Counted from the stretch's first letter, positions 9,016 to 20,744 are shown. The stretch: DNA of 64,000 bases from Dokdonella_A ginsengisoli (GCF_042652785.1 NZ_JBHSHD010000006.1:62001-126000); one strand, 5' to 3'. The notes: a model not told the origin generated them from the letters alone. A program made the numbers and translations.

Positions 9016-9573
9016 CTAGCGCAGCAGGATCCACGCACCCAGCACGGCGAACAGCAGGGCCGCGCCGATGCGCGCCGCCTTCAGCGGCAGCTTCTGCGCG
9101 AAGCGCGCACCGAGCCACACCACCGGCACGTTCGCCAGCAGCATGCCGATCGTGGTGCCGGCGACGACCTGCCACAGCGGCTGGTACTGCGCGGCGAGCA
9201 CGACGGTGGCGACCTGCGTCTTGTCGCCCATCTCGGCGAGGAAGAACGCGATCAGGGTGGCGATCAGCACGCCGCGGCCGGCGCCGCGCGCCGCGCCTTC
9301 CTCGTCGGCCTTGTCGGGGATCAGGGTCCAGGTGGCGACCGCGAAGAAGCTCAGCGCGACGATCCACTTCAGCGTATCGGGCGACAGCCACTGCGCGACC
9401 AGCGCGCCGACCGAGCCGGCGATCGCGTGGTTGACCAGGGTCGCGACGAAGATGCCGATGCAGATCGGCCACGGCCGCCGGTATTTCGCGGCGAGGATCA
9501 GGGACAGCAGCTGGGTCTTGTCGCCGATCTCGGCGATGGCCACCGCGGCGGTCGAAACGAGCAGGGTCTGCAT
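9016..9573 (-). CDS. GDT1/TMEM165 (UPF0016) family Mn2+ exporter, MntX-like
   Basis: A 185-aa inner-membrane protein with two homologous three-helix halves. Each half carries the family signature E-x-G-D-K-T (A-E-I-G-D-K-T-Q near residue 15 and A-E-M-G-D-K-T-Q near residue 115). Bacterial members export manganese. The start at 9573 gives the normal length and begins with the first helix; the frame stays open further upstream but through the riboswitch. The Mn2+ riboswitch in its leader strongly supports a manganese role. It is a stand-alone gene, divergent from the winged-helix/TPR regulator. Confidence 0.9.
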   Translation of the reverse strand: MQTLLVSTAAVAIAEIGDKTQLLSLILAAKYRRPWPICIGIFVATLVNHAIAGSVGALVAQWLSPDTLKWIVALSFFAVATWTLIPDKADEEGAARGAGRGVLIATLIAFFLAEMGDKTQVATVVLAAQYQPLWQVVAGTTIGMLLANVPVVWLGARFAQKLPLKAARIGAALLFAVLGAWILLR

Positions 9574-9640
9574 GAAGGCTCCGGCGGGCTGGGGAAGGTG
9601 GACGCAATGATTCCGCGCGCACCGCCCCGGCCCGGGTCCG

Positions 9641-9775
9641 GTACGCGAGAACCAAAGGTCTTGCCGGGCGATCCGCGAGAATCGCTGCGCGCCATGGCGT
9701 GTTCGCCAAGTGTGTTGACGCGCTTGCCGCGGCGGTTCGCCGCGACCGGCTACTCCCCAATGGAGCGCGCGCAGT
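9641..9775 (-). promoter_or_regulatory. yybP-ykoY Mn2+ riboswitch in the leader of the GDT1-family gene
   Basis: Read on the minus strand, the segment carries the conserved L1 sequence TTGGGGAGTAGCC (9760-9748), then the L3 part GTCAACACA (9719-9711), and closes with GCAAGACCTTTGG (9664-9652). These are the invariant elements of the yybP-ykoY motif, in the right order and at normal length. The aptamer ends about 70-80 nt before the start codon, leaving space for an expression platform. Mn2+ binding is known to turn such genes on, which fits an exporter. Stem pairing was checked by eye only. Confidence 0.87.
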
Positions 9776-9833
9776 GTAAGGGCGGCGCCGCGGGTCGGCA
9801 ACCGGCACCGCGCTTGGCATACGATGCCGGCCG

Positions 9834-11444
9834 ATGAGCCAGGCCCGCCCGCCCACCGTCGTGCTCGACGACCTCCGCATCGATCTCGCGCGGCAGCGCG
9901 TGACGCGCGGCGGGCGCGTGCTCGACGTGTCCGGCCTCAGCTTCAAGCTGCTGCACCACCTGGTCGAGCAGGGCGATCGCGTGGTCGGCTTCGACGAGCT
10001 GATCGAGCACGTGTGGGCGCCGGCCGTGGTCAATGAGGAGACCGTCACCCAGCGCGTCAAGCTGCTGCGCCAGGCGCTCGAGGACGACGGCCGCAACCCG
10101 CGCTACATCCGCTCGGTGCGCGGGCGCGGATACCAGTTGTGCAGCGCGCCGCAGCCGGCCGCGGCGGAACCGGCGGCGGCGCCGCCGGGCGGGCGTCGGC
10201 GACGGCTCGTGCTCGGCGGACTCGCCGCGGCGCGCGCCGCGTTCGCCGCGCTGGCGGCGTGTTCGGGCGCCCGGCAGGCGGCGCCGCCGCCGGCGACGGC
10301 GCAGGAGGAGCTGCGCCAGCGCGCGCGCTACTACGCCGGCATCGGCCAGAGCGAGAACAACGAGCGCGCCGTCGCGCTGTACGAGGAGGCGCTGCGCGCC
10401 AATCCGCTCGACGACGCGGCCAGCGTCGGACTCAGCCGTGCGCTCAGCGCGCGCATGTGCCTGTACAACGGCAGTCCCGATTCGACCGTGCGCGCGCAGG
10501 CGCTGGCCGAAGCGGTCGTCGCGCGCAGCCCGCGCGACAGCGCGGCGCACGACGCGCTGGCCTACGCGCACGACTGCCGCGGCGAGATCGACGCGGCGAT
10601 CGGCGAATACGAGCGCGCGATCGCGCTCGATCCACCCGCGCGGCTGGACAGCCGGGCGTCGGTGGCCAATCTCTACGTCGCCGAAGGCCGCCTCGCCGAT
10701 GCGCTGGAGAACAACCTCGCCGCCGAACGCGCCGGCGCGAAGCTGCGCTTCCTCGACCTGCAGATCGCGCGCAACCTCGACCTGTTCGGTTACGCCGAGG
10801 CGGCCGAACGGCGCTACGCGAGGATCTTCCGTCTGTATCCGGACAACGTCTTCGGCAACGCGGCGTGGCCGCGCTTCCTGTTCGCGCAGGGCCGCTACAG
10901 CGAGGCGGAGAGCGCGCTGGCCGAGGCGATGGGCCGGCCGCAGCATCCGCAGCTGTTCCTGCTCGCCGGCGAACTGGCGCTGCTGCGCGGCGATCGCGTA
11001 CGCGCCGCGCAGATGTTCGGCAAGGCGATGGCCCTGCGTCCGCACCAGAGCCTGCCGCGCACCTTGACCGACCTGTACGCCGAGCCGCCGGTCGACGCCG
11101 CCGCGCTCGATGCGCGTGCGCAGGCGCGTGCGCGCGAGGCCGGACACGGCGCGCCGGAGGACTGGCTCGAGGTCGCGCTGCTGCGCCGCGACGCCGATCG
11201 CGCCGCGGCGATCGACGCGCTGCGCCGCGCGGTGGCCGGAGGCTTCCGCGACCAGGCCTGGCTGCAGGCCTCGCCGCTGTTCCGCCCGCTCGCCGACGAG
11301 CCCGGCTTCGCCGAGGTCGTCGACGCGATCAGCCGCGCACGCACGGCCGAGCGCGCGAAGGCGCTGGCCGCGGTGTGGTTCCCGCCCGACCTGGTCAGCG
11401 CGGCGCCGGTACCTGCGCCGCTGCCGGCGCCGCCGCCAGGATGA
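9834..11444 (+). CDS. Winged-helix (Trans_reg_C) TPR regulator, CadC-like
   Basis: A 536-aa protein. Residues about 8-105 form an OmpR/PhoB-type winged helix ending in the typical Y-I-R-S-V-R-G-R-G-Y-Q-L. A basic stretch and a weak hydrophobic segment (about 122-142) suggest membrane anchoring. The rest is TPR-like (repeated A-x-x-x-Y-E-x-A-L-R-x-N-P and similar pairs of helices) and would lie in the periplasm. There is no receiver domain, so it acts as a one-component regulator. Its last 50 nt overlap the end of the convergent serine hydrolase gene. The target is unknown. Confidence 0.8.
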   Translation: MSQARPPTVVLDDLRIDLARQRVTRGGRVLDVSGLSFKLLHHLVEQGDRVVGFDELIEHVWAPAVVNEETVTQRVKLLRQALEDDGRNPRYIRSVRGRGYQLCSAPQPAAAEPAAAPPGGRRRRLVLGGLAAARAAFAALAACSGARQAAPPPATAQEELRQRARYYAGIGQSENNERAVALYEEALRANPLDDAASVGLSRALSARMCLYNGSPDSTVRAQALAEAVVARSPRDSAAHDALAYAHDCRGEIDAAIGEYERAIALDPPARLDSRASVANLYVAEGRLADALENNLAAERAGAKLRFLDLQIARNLDLFGYAEAAERRYARIFRLYPDNVFGNAAWPRFLFAQGRYSEAESALAEAMGRPQHPQLFLLAGELALLRGDRVRAAQMFGKAMALRPHQSLPRTLTDLYAEPPVDAAALDARAQARAREAGHGAPEDWLEVALLRRDADRAAAIDALRRAVAGGFRDQAWLQASPLFRPLADEPGFAEVVDAISRARTAERAKALAAVWFPPDLVSAAPVPAPLPAPPPG

Positions 11445-12546
11445 GCTCGCGGAACAGCGCCTGCGACTGCGGGTGCGAATCGCGCTGGTTGTAGGCGCGG
11501 CTGGTGACGACCGCGACGAGGCCGCGCTCGGGCAGCACGAAGACGTAGTTGCCGCCGTTGCCGCTCATCGCCCAGACCGCCTGCTCCCTGCCGTCCTGCG
11601 CGTAGCGGAAGCGCCAGATCTGATAGCCGTAGTCGGCGTCGTCGCGCGCCTGCGCGCGCGGCGTCAGCATCGCCTCGACCCAGCGCTGCGAGATCACCGG
11701 CTTGCCCTGCCAGCGGCCGCCGTCGGCGAGCATCGCGCCGATCCGCGCAATGTCGCGGCTGCTGTAGCGCGCGCCGCCGCCGCCCATCGCGACCCCGTCG
11801 GGCGAACGGCTCCACTGCGATCTCGCAATGCCCAGCGGCTTCTCCAGCACCTGGGCCGCGAACGCGTCGAGCGGCTGGCGCGTCGCGCGTTCGACCACCG
11901 CGCCGGCGACGAAGGAGGCAGCCGTGCAGTAGGAGAACGCGCGGCCGTAGGGGCTGTCGGCGGGCTTGGCCATCCACGGCGCGAAGCCCTTGATCGGCAG
12001 CTCCAGCGCGAAGCGCAGCCAGTGCTCGGTCACGTACATGCGTTCCTCGTTGCCGCTGGAGAACGGATTCTCGTCGTCGCATTCCCACAGCGAACTCATC
12101 GTCAGCAGGTCTTCGAGCGTGAAGGCGTCCTTGCGCGGGTCGGCGTTGCGCAGCGGCGCCAGGTCGCGGAAGTACGGATAGACCCTGGCCGACACGTCGG
12201 GGATCCTGCCGCGGTCGATCGCCGCGCCGACGAGCACGGCGGTGAGCGTCTTGGTCGCCGAACGCATGTCGTTGAGCGTGTCACGCGCGCCGCCGTTGAA
12301 GTAGTGCTCGTAGACCAGCCGGCCGTGGTCGGCGACCAGCACGCTGGTGACGCCTTTCAGGTCGCGCGCGGCGATGCGCGCGGCAATCTCTTCCAGTTTG
12401 GCCGTGTCCCAGCCGAGCCGGGCGGGGTCGGCGACGGGCCAGCCGTCGGAGGTCGCCTCCGGGGCCGGAAGGGCGGCCGGCGCGGCGCCGGCGTTGGCGG
12501 AAACCAGAAGAAGGCCGAGCAGCGGGCCGAGAAACCGTCGTGACAT
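11395..12546 (-). CDS. Secreted serine hydrolase of the beta-lactamase/class C superfamily
   Basis: A 383-aa protein with a signal peptide (residues 1 to about 21). The SxxK nucleophile motif is S-A-T-K at residues 96-99. The second motif appears as Y-C-T in F-S-Y-C-T-A-A rather than the canonical Y-x-N, and a G-N-G-G replaces K-T-G. Such proteins are usually esterases or D-amino peptidases rather than beta-lactamases. It should act in the periplasm or be secreted. It overlaps convergently with the winged-helix/TPR gene by 50 nt. A second SxxK hydrolase gene lies 88 nt upstream on the same strand, though the two are not close paralogues. Confidence 0.85.
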   Translation of the reverse strand: MSRRFLGPLLGLLLVSANAGAAPAALPAPEATSDGWPVADPARLGWDTAKLEEIAARIAARDLKGVTSVLVADHGRLVYEHYFNGGARDTLNDMRSATKTLTAVLVGAAIDRGRIPDVSARVYPYFRDLAPLRNADPRKDAFTLEDLLTMSSLWECDDENPFSSGNEERMYVTEHWLRFALELPIKGFAPWMAKPADSPYGRAFSYCTAASFVAGAVVERATRQPLDAFAAQVLEKPLGIARSQWSRSPDGVAMGGGGARYSSRDIARIGAMLADGGRWQGKPVISQRWVEAMLTPRAQARDDADYGYQIWRFRYAQDGREQAVWAMSGNGGNYVFVLPERGLVAVVTSRAYNQRDSHPQSQALFRELILAAAPAAAQVPAPR

Positions 12547-12634
12547 GACGCACTCCGTCGAAAAAGGAGCGCCCAGTTCAGCGCGGCGCCCGCTGAAGTG
12601 CCGGAAATGCGAATGAAGAAAAGTGAAGTCGCGG

Positions 12635-13705
12635 TCAATCGACCGCGCGCCTGGCGATCTGCGCGACGAATTCGTCCAGATCGGCAGAGGCGGTGTTGGC
12701 GAGCAGGACGATCGTGAGGTCCGGGTCGAAGACGTGGAACAGCTGGGCTTGGGCGCCCATGATGCGGCCGGGGCGCTTCACCACGCGGCGCGCGGCGCCG
12801 CCGAGCCGGGTCTGGTACGACCACAGGCCGTAGCCGTAGTCGTCCAGCCCGGGCCGGAACATGCGCTCGAGCGAATCGCGCCCGACCAGCCGGCCGTCGA
12901 ACAGCGCGCGCGAGAAGGTCGCGAGGTCGGCGGTGGTCGAATAGAGCGCGCCGGCCGCGTACCAGTTTTCCGGGTACACCGGCAGGTCCGGCGACAGCGT
13001 CTTGCGGTCGTCGTGGCGGAAATAGGTGTCGGCCAGTCCGGCGACGACGTCGGCCTGATGCAGGAAACCGCTGTCCTTCATGCGCAGCGGATCGAGGATG
13101 CGCTCGCGCAGCACATGCTCGTACGGCTGGCCGTACAGGCGCTCGACGATCTTGCCGAGCACGACGTAGTCGCCGTTGTTGTAGTCGAACGTGGTGCCGG
13201 GCGCGTGCAGCGGATCGCCGCTGCAGAACTTCGCCAGCAGCTGGTCGCTGGTGTAGGGCTTCTGGTAGGTCGGCAGGCCGTCGCGGATCGCGTCGGTCGC
13301 CTCGGCGACCTGGTCGAAGTTGGGCAGGCCCGAGGTGTGGTTGAGCAGCTGTTGCACGGTGATCGTGTCGCCGCCGCGGCCGGCGTAGTCGGGCAGGTAG
13401 GCGCGGATCGGGCGATCGAGATCGAGCCGGCCGCGGTCGCGCAGCTGCAGGATCAGCGTCGCGGTGAACAGCTTGGTGATCGAGGCGATCCTGTACTTCG
13501 TGTGCGTCCGGTTCGGCACCTCGAACGCAAGGTTGGCCAGGCCGAAGCTGCGCACGTAGTCCGGCTTGCCGGGGCGCACGATGCGGATCGAGCCGCTGAA
13601 GCCGTGCTGCTGCGCGTAGTCGCGGACGAAGGCGTCCACGTCGGCCGCGCGCGCCGGCACGCCGAACGCGACCAGCAACAGGGCGATCCACAGGAGGGTT
13701 CTCAT
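12635..13705 (-). CDS. Secreted serine hydrolase (beta-lactamase/D-Ala-D-Ala carboxypeptidase fold)
   Basis: A 356-aa protein. The start at 13705 places a normal signal peptide (M-R-T-L-L-W-I-A-L-L, cleavage near residue 21) at the N-terminus; the frame is open further upstream but runs into a region with a terminator. S-I-T-K at residues 75-78 is the nucleophile motif and Y-N-N at 175-177 the second motif. N-H-T-S-G-L-P near 122-128 is also typical of the family. No K-T-G is visible, but an H-V-F-D strand takes its place. The substrate is unknown. Confidence 0.87.
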   Translation of the reverse strand: MRTLLWIALLLVAFGVPARAADVDAFVRDYAQQHGFSGSIRIVRPGKPDYVRSFGLANLAFEVPNRTHTKYRIASITKLFTATLILQLRDRGRLDLDRPIRAYLPDYAGRGGDTITVQQLLNHTSGLPNFDQVAEATDAIRDGLPTYQKPYTSDQLLAKFCSGDPLHAPGTTFDYNNGDYVVLGKIVERLYGQPYEHVLRERILDPLRMKDSGFLHQADVVAGLADTYFRHDDRKTLSPDLPVYPENWYAAGALYSTTADLATFSRALFDGRLVGRDSLERMFRPGLDDYGYGLWSYQTRLGGAARRVVKRPGRIMGAQAQLFHVFDPDLTIVLLANTASADLDEFVAQIARRAVD

Positions 13706-13784
13706 CGGCAGTCTCCGGGCGGCAGGATGTGCGCCAGGGAGACGCCGGGCCGGCGTCCGGTTGCAGGGCCGGTCGTGGAGGCAC

Positions 13785-13812
13785 AAAAAAAACGACCACG
13801 TCGCCGTGGTCG
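13785..13812 (-). terminator. Rho-independent terminator after the small-protein unit
   Basis: On the minus strand a perfect 8-bp stem CGACCACG / CGTGGTCG with a 4-nt loop is followed directly by eight T residues. It lies 39 nt past the stop of the 104-aa gene and isolates that unit from the serine hydrolase downstream. Confidence 0.9.
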
Positions 13813-13850
13813 CTTGTCTTGCGAGTATCGAACGCCGGTGGCGTCGGACG

Positions 13851-14165
13851 TCAGGCGTCGGGGGTCGCGTTGCGGGTCGCGGACAGTCCGTCCACCACCT
13901 TGCGCGCTGCCTCGCCTTCGCGCTTGCCGATTTCGCGTGCGGTCTCGGCCAGCCATTCGTTGGCGCTGGCTTCGCCGTCCTCGCGCACGCGGCGCTGATA
14001 CTCGGGCAGGAACTGCAGAAACGCCGCTTCCAGCGAAGCCTTCTGGTCCTCGTAGTACCGGGCCAGCGCGTTCTCGTCGTCGGCGTCGATCAGATCGTTC
14101 GAGCGCATCTCGGCCAAGCTGGCCAGGTAGACGCGCCGATCTTCTTCGGTTCCTGCATTGCTCAT
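13851..14165 (-). CDS. Small charged helical protein of unknown function
   Basis: A 104-aa cytosolic protein with no signal or membrane segment. It is highly charged (many E, D, R and K) and predicted largely helical. I do not recognise a family. It starts 10 nt after the 76-aa glycine-rich gene, and a strong terminator follows it, so the two form one transcription unit. The acidic partner could be a chaperone or immunity-like protein for its hydrophobic neighbour. That idea is only inference from context. Confidence 0.7.
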   Translation of the reverse strand: MSNAGTEEDRRVYLASLAEMRSNDLIDADDENALARYYEDQKASLEAAFLQFLPEYQRRVREDGEASANEWLAETAREIGKREGEAARKVVDGLSATRNATPDA

Positions 14166-14175
14166 CGCGGTGACC

Positions 14176-14406
14176 TCAGTGCTGGCCGATCGCCTGACCG
14201 AAGCCCTGCGAGAAACCCTGCGTGAAATTGTTCAGGAACGACTGCTGCGAGTCCTGGCCCATGCCGGACTGGCCGAGCACGTTGTTCAGCAGGCCGCCGG
14301 CGGCGCCGCCGAGCAGGTTGCCGAGCATGCCGGTGAGCTGGCTGAGCAGCGGCTTGACGATGCTGCCGATGAGATTGCTGACGAGACCGCCTACTGCTTG
14401 ACCCAT
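14176..14406 (-). CDS. Small glycine-rich hydrophobic protein of unknown function
   Basis: A 76-aa protein. The first 45 residues are amphipathic to hydrophobic, with repeated small-xxx-small packing (G-M-L-G-N-L-L-G-G-A-A-G-G). The last 30 residues are polar, with repeated F-x-x-G-F motifs and many Q and N. There is no cleavable signal peptide. It is the first gene of a two-gene unit. Composition resembles small membrane-active or self-assembling proteins, but no family is recognised. The codon use matches its neighbours, so it is likely a real gene. Confidence 0.7.
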   Translation of the reverse strand: MGQAVGGLVSNLIGSIVKPLLSQLTGMLGNLLGGAAGGLLNNVLGQSGMGQDSQQSFLNNFTQGFSQGFGQAIGQH

Positions 14407-14583
14407 GACCGTTCTCCTATGTAGCGATGTCTGGTTGACAGCGGCTGCGTTCGCCGCACGAACGTCCGCACCGCGGACGCTGGCGATAATTTGTCCGAGC
14501 CCCCCTTTGGGTCAATCTAGGGCGCGCCCGACCTCGGGATTGCCCTAGGTCCGGCAAGGCCGGCTTTGACCTATTGAGTAGAC

Positions 14584-15174
14584 ATGACCCAGACCGATTC
14601 CACCAGCCCCGCCGCGCCGCCGTCGTCCGCTCCGCCTGCGTTCCTGAAGACGCGGCGGATCACCCTGGTCGACCTCGCCTACGGGCAGTCCCTCGACCTG
14701 CTGCGCCTGGGCCTGGAGAGCCGCGTCGCGCGGCACATCCTCGATGCGCCGCTGAACACCCTGGCCGAGATCGTCGGCCTGATCGAGCACGCGCAGCGCA
14801 TCGCGCTCGAACGGCCCGGGCTGGGCATCTGGTACGCGACCGGCGCGCACGGCGAGTTCATCGGCATCTTCTCGCTGGTGCCGAGCACGGAAGTCGGCGC
14901 GGTCGAGATCGGCACCCGCCTGCTGCCGCGCTTCTGGGGTCGCGGCTACGCGCTCGAAGGTGGCGTCGCCCTGTGCGAGCACGCCTTCGCCCACCTCGGC
15001 CTGCCGGCGCTGATCGGCCTGTGCACGCCGGAGAACCGCTCGGTGCCGCCGCTGCTGCAGCGGCTGGGTTTCCAGCCGGAGGGGACGACCGTCCAGTACG
15101 GCCGGCCGGCGCTGCGCTTCGGCCTGCCGCGGGAACGCTGGACCGGTCCGCGCAGGCGACAGACCGCGGCCTGA
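14584..15174 (+). CDS. GNAT family N-acetyltransferase (RimJ/RimL-like)
   Basis: A 196-aa cytosolic enzyme. A disordered A/P/S-rich lead of about 20 residues precedes T-R-R-I-T-L-V. The acetyl-CoA-binding motif A is L-P-R-F-W-G-R-G-Y-A-L-E-G near residues 118-130. C-T-P-E-N-R-S-V and L-L-Q-R-L-G-F form motif B and the C-terminal strand. This is the usual RimJ/RimL arrangement that acetylates protein N-termini or small molecules. The substrate is not shown by sequence. It is a single gene, divergent from the small-protein unit. Confidence 0.85.
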   Translation: MTQTDSTSPAAPPSSAPPAFLKTRRITLVDLAYGQSLDLLRLGLESRVARHILDAPLNTLAEIVGLIEHAQRIALERPGLGIWYATGAHGEFIGIFSLVPSTEVGAVEIGTRLLPRFWGRGYALEGGVALCEHAFAHLGLPALIGLCTPENRSVPPLLQRLGFQPEGTTVQYGRPALRFGLPRERWTGPRRRQTAA

Positions 15175-15407
15175 AGCCGGCGCTCCGCCCGCAGGCGGAA
15201 GGGTTGGTCGCCGGTCGTCGGCGTCGCGCCGGAGCGAGTTCAAAAATTCAATTCGCGGTCATGCCACGGAAACTTTGCGGCTAAGATGGGCCGGATGGGC
15301 GTCGTCCGGTCGCGGGTCCGGAGCGCGCAAGACATCGGATCGCGATTCCGCATCGAAGGGGGCGGATCGGTCCATCGCGCCGAGTCGCAGCGGGACGGGA
15401 CTTCGAA

Positions 15408-18353
<2,946 letters not shown>

Positions 18354-18458
18354 CGCCCGCATTCCCGCAGGTAGGGGGATGGGGCGTTCGCGCGTCTGTC
18401 CAGGAAACGAATGGGTCGCCGATGGTCGGCGACCGCCTCGCGCAGCGCAGGAGATCCG

Positions 18459-19139
18459 GTGGACGCTATCGACATCCGACTTGCAGACCTCACGGGCCGG
18501 GCCCGCATCCGACACGCCGCGCTGCACCTGTTCGGCGCCGAGGGCTACGCGCAGACCTCGCTGCGCTCGATCGCGCACACGGCCGGCGTCTCGCTGGCGC
18601 TGATCGCCCATCATTTCGGCAGCAAGCACCAGCTGCGCGACGCGGTGGACGCCTGGGTGCTGGCGACCTTCGAGCGGGCGGCGCGCGAAGCCGCCGTCGG
18701 GCCGGAAGGCGGCTCGGGGGAGGCCGTCTGGCGGCGCTTCGCCGACGCCGTCGGCGACATCCTCGGCGCGCGGCCGGAAGTGCGCGCCTATCTGCGCCGC
18801 ATGATCGTGGTCGACGGCACGCCGAACGGAGTGGCCCTGCTCGGTTCGCTGCTGGCGCTGGTGCGCGGCGTGGTCGTGCGTTCGCAGGACGCGTGCGGCG
18901 AGCCGGAGCTGACGCGGCAATCCCTGCAGTGGCTGCTGCTGCTGCTCGGCCCGGCCCTGCTCGAGCCGGCGCTGCACCGCTGCATTCCGGGCCTGTACGC
19001 CGGATCGGAAGCGCGCGAGCGTTCGGCGGTCGACGCGCCGGCCGAGCGCTACGCCGACGCGCCCGGCCGCGTCGCCTCGATCGGCGGCGGACGCGTCGCG
19101 CGCGCCGTTTCACTGCACGCGGAGCGCTTCCGTCATTGA
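18459..19139 (+). CDS. TetR/AcrR family transcriptional regulator
   Basis: A 226-aa protein if the GTG at 18459 is used; this has AGGAGA just before it. A longer in-frame ATG at 18411 is possible. Residues about 10-60 form the TetR helix-turn-helix with A-L-H-L-F-G-A-E-G-Y-A-Q-T-S-L-R-S-I-A and G-V-S-L-A-L-I-A-H-H-F-G-S-K. The remainder is a helical ligand-binding domain of unassigned specificity. It sits between the receptor and the sigma factor gene, where this class of locus normally has no TetR gene. Confidence 0.88.
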   Translation: MDAIDIRLADLTGRARIRHAALHLFGAEGYAQTSLRSIAHTAGVSLALIAHHFGSKHQLRDAVDAWVLATFERAAREAAVGPEGGSGEAVWRRFADAVGDILGARPEVRAYLRRMIVVDGTPNGVALLGSLLALVRGVVVRSQDACGEPELTRQSLQWLLLLLGPALLEPALHRCIPGLYAGSEARERSAVDAPAERYADAPGRVASIGGGRVARAVSLHAERFRH

Positions 19140-19201
19140 CAAGCACGACCTTTCCAGCCGACGTTGGCATCGGGGTTTCCTCATGCACCGCAGGTAGCGA
19201 C

Positions 19202-19771
19202 ATGCCAGATTCGACGCGGCCGCCCGAATCGGAGCGGGGCGGGAGCCGTCTCGACCGTTTCGTGCGGGAGCGCCGGCTGCCGCTGCTGCGATTCCTGTCG
19301 CGGATGAACGTGCAGGAACACGATGCGCAGGACATCGCGCAGGAAAGCCTGGCGCGCCTGCTGCGCTACAGCGCCAGCGAGCCGGCGGAGGCGTGGCAGG
19401 CGTTGCTGTACCGGATCGCGATCAACCTGCTGCGCGATCGCGCGCGGCACGCGCGGATGGAACAGCGGCTGGGCGCGGCGCCGGTCGAGCCGTCCGCGGC
19501 GGCGGAGGCGGTTTCGCCGGAGCCGTCGCCGGAACAACACGCCAGCGGCCGCGAGGCGCTGGCACGCATGCAGGCGGCGATCGGCCAGTTGCCGGCGCGC
19601 TGCCGTGAGGTGTACCTGCTGCATCGGATCGAAGGAATGACGTACCCCGAAATCGCCCACCGCAGCGGAATTTCCTCGAAGGCCGTCGAGAAGCACATCT
19701 CGCGCGCGCTGCGGTTGCTGCGGGCACAGCTCGAGGCGGGCACCACAAGGAACCAAGAAGATGTCCTCTGA
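19202..19771 (+). CDS. ECF-type RNA polymerase sigma factor (FecI-like)
   Basis: A 189-aa protein. Region 2 (about residues 25-85) has the typical D-A-Q-D-I-A-Q-E-S-L-A-R-L-L. Region 4 (about 125-180) has L-P-A-R-C-R-E-V-Y-L-L-H-R-I-E-G-M-T-Y and the helix-turn-helix ending in K-A-V-E-K-H-I-S-R-A-L. The ATG at 19202 was chosen because the frame upstream is not conserved-looking, and the size is right. It overlaps fecR by 11 nt. It would be held inactive by FecR until the STN receptor is loaded. Confidence 0.92.
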   Translation: MPDSTRPPESERGGSRLDRFVRERRLPLLRFLSRMNVQEHDAQDIAQESLARLLRYSASEPAEAWQALLYRIAINLLRDRARHARMEQRLGAAPVEPSAAAEAVSPEPSPEQHASGREALARMQAAIGQLPARCREVYLLHRIEGMTYPEIAHRSGISSKAVEKHISRALRLLRAQLEAGTTRNQEDVL

Positions 19772-20744
19772 ACGAATCGACGAAACGGCCGCGGACTGGT
19801 TCGCGCGGCTCCTTTCGCCCGACTGCACGGAACGCGACCGCGACGCCTTCGAAGCCTGGTGCGCGCAGAGCGAGGCGCACGCCGACGCCTTCGCGGCGGT
19901 CGCGCAGTGCCATGCCGATGCGGCCGTCCTGAAGAACGACGAACGCATGCGCGCCGGCGCACGCGCGGCGCGCTACGCGGTGTCCGCGCGCACGCGCCAT
20001 CGCCGTCCGGCGCGGCTGGCCGGATTCGCCGCCGCGGCCGCGCTGGTGCTGGCCGTCGGTGCCGGCGTGCTGTGGACCGCGCGCAGCGAGAAAACGCAGT
20101 CCTTCCGCTACGCCACCACCGTCGGCGAACAGCGCCGCGTCGAACTGGCCGACGGCACGCACGTGCAGCTGGACACCGACACGCAGCTGGACGTGCGTTT
20201 CGACGCGTCCTCGCGCGAGCTGAGGCTGGACCGCGGCCGCATCGACATCGAGGTCGCCGCCGACGCGAAGCGTCCGTTCTCGGTGCGCAGCGGGCGCGGC
20301 GTCGTGCACGACATCGGCACGCAGTTCCAGGTCGCGCGCTACGGCGGCGACGTCACCGTGACCCTGCTGTCCGGCCTGGTCAGCGTCGCGCTGGCGGAAC
20401 CGGCGAGCCCGCAGGAGAACCGCGTGCTCGCACCCGGCGAGGAGTTGCACATCGGCGACCGCGGCGACCTGGGCTGGCCCACGCGCGTGGATCTGGACGT
20501 CGTTTCCGGCTGGACGCGCGGCGTGCTGACGTTCAAGGACCGGCGCCTGGGCGATCTGCTCGACGAGATGAACCGCTACTCCGAGACGAAGATCCGCATC
20601 GCCGATCCGGCGCTTTCCTCGCTGGTCGTCAGCGGCGTGTTCCGCACCGGCGACCAGTCCTCGCTGCTGCAGGCGCTGCGCGCCGGCTGGTCGATCCGTT
20701 CGCGGCACGTCTCCGATCGCGAAATCGAGCTGTCGCACGAGTAG
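19761..20744 (+). CDS. fecR: FecR-type anti-sigma factor
   Basis: A 327-aa inner-membrane protein. The N-terminal domain (about 5-55, DUF4880 type) has A-A-D-W-F-A-R-L-L-S and F-E-A-W-C-A, the sigma-binding part. One membrane helix follows at about 88-110. The periplasmic FecR domain (about 115-215) has T-x-x-G-E-Q-R-R-V-E-L-A-D-G-T. The C-terminal STN-binding/DUF4974-like part covers about 245-320. The gene is translationally coupled to the sigma gene. With the upstream receptor it completes a cell-surface signalling set. Confidence 0.93.
   Translation: MSSERIDETAADWFARLLSPDCTERDRDAFEAWCAQSEAHADAFAAVAQCHADAAVLKNDERMRAGARAARYAVSARTRHRRPARLAGFAAAAALVLAVGAGVLWTARSEKTQSFRYATTVGEQRRVELADGTHVQLDTDTQLDVRFDASSRELRLDRGRIDIEVAADAKRPFSVRSGRGVVHDIGTQFQVARYGGDVTVTLLSGLVSVALAEPASPQENRVLAPGEELHIGDRGDLGWPTRVDLDVVSGWTRGVLTFKDRRLGDLLDEMNRYSETKIRIADPALSSLVVSGVFRTGDQSSLLQALRAGWSIRSRHVSDREIELSHE

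Noticed and set aside
11395..13705. The two SxxK proteins as true beta-lactamases
   Set aside because: Neither shows a K-T-G motif and one lacks Y-x-N; no ampR-type regulator is near. Esterase or peptidase activity is more likely.
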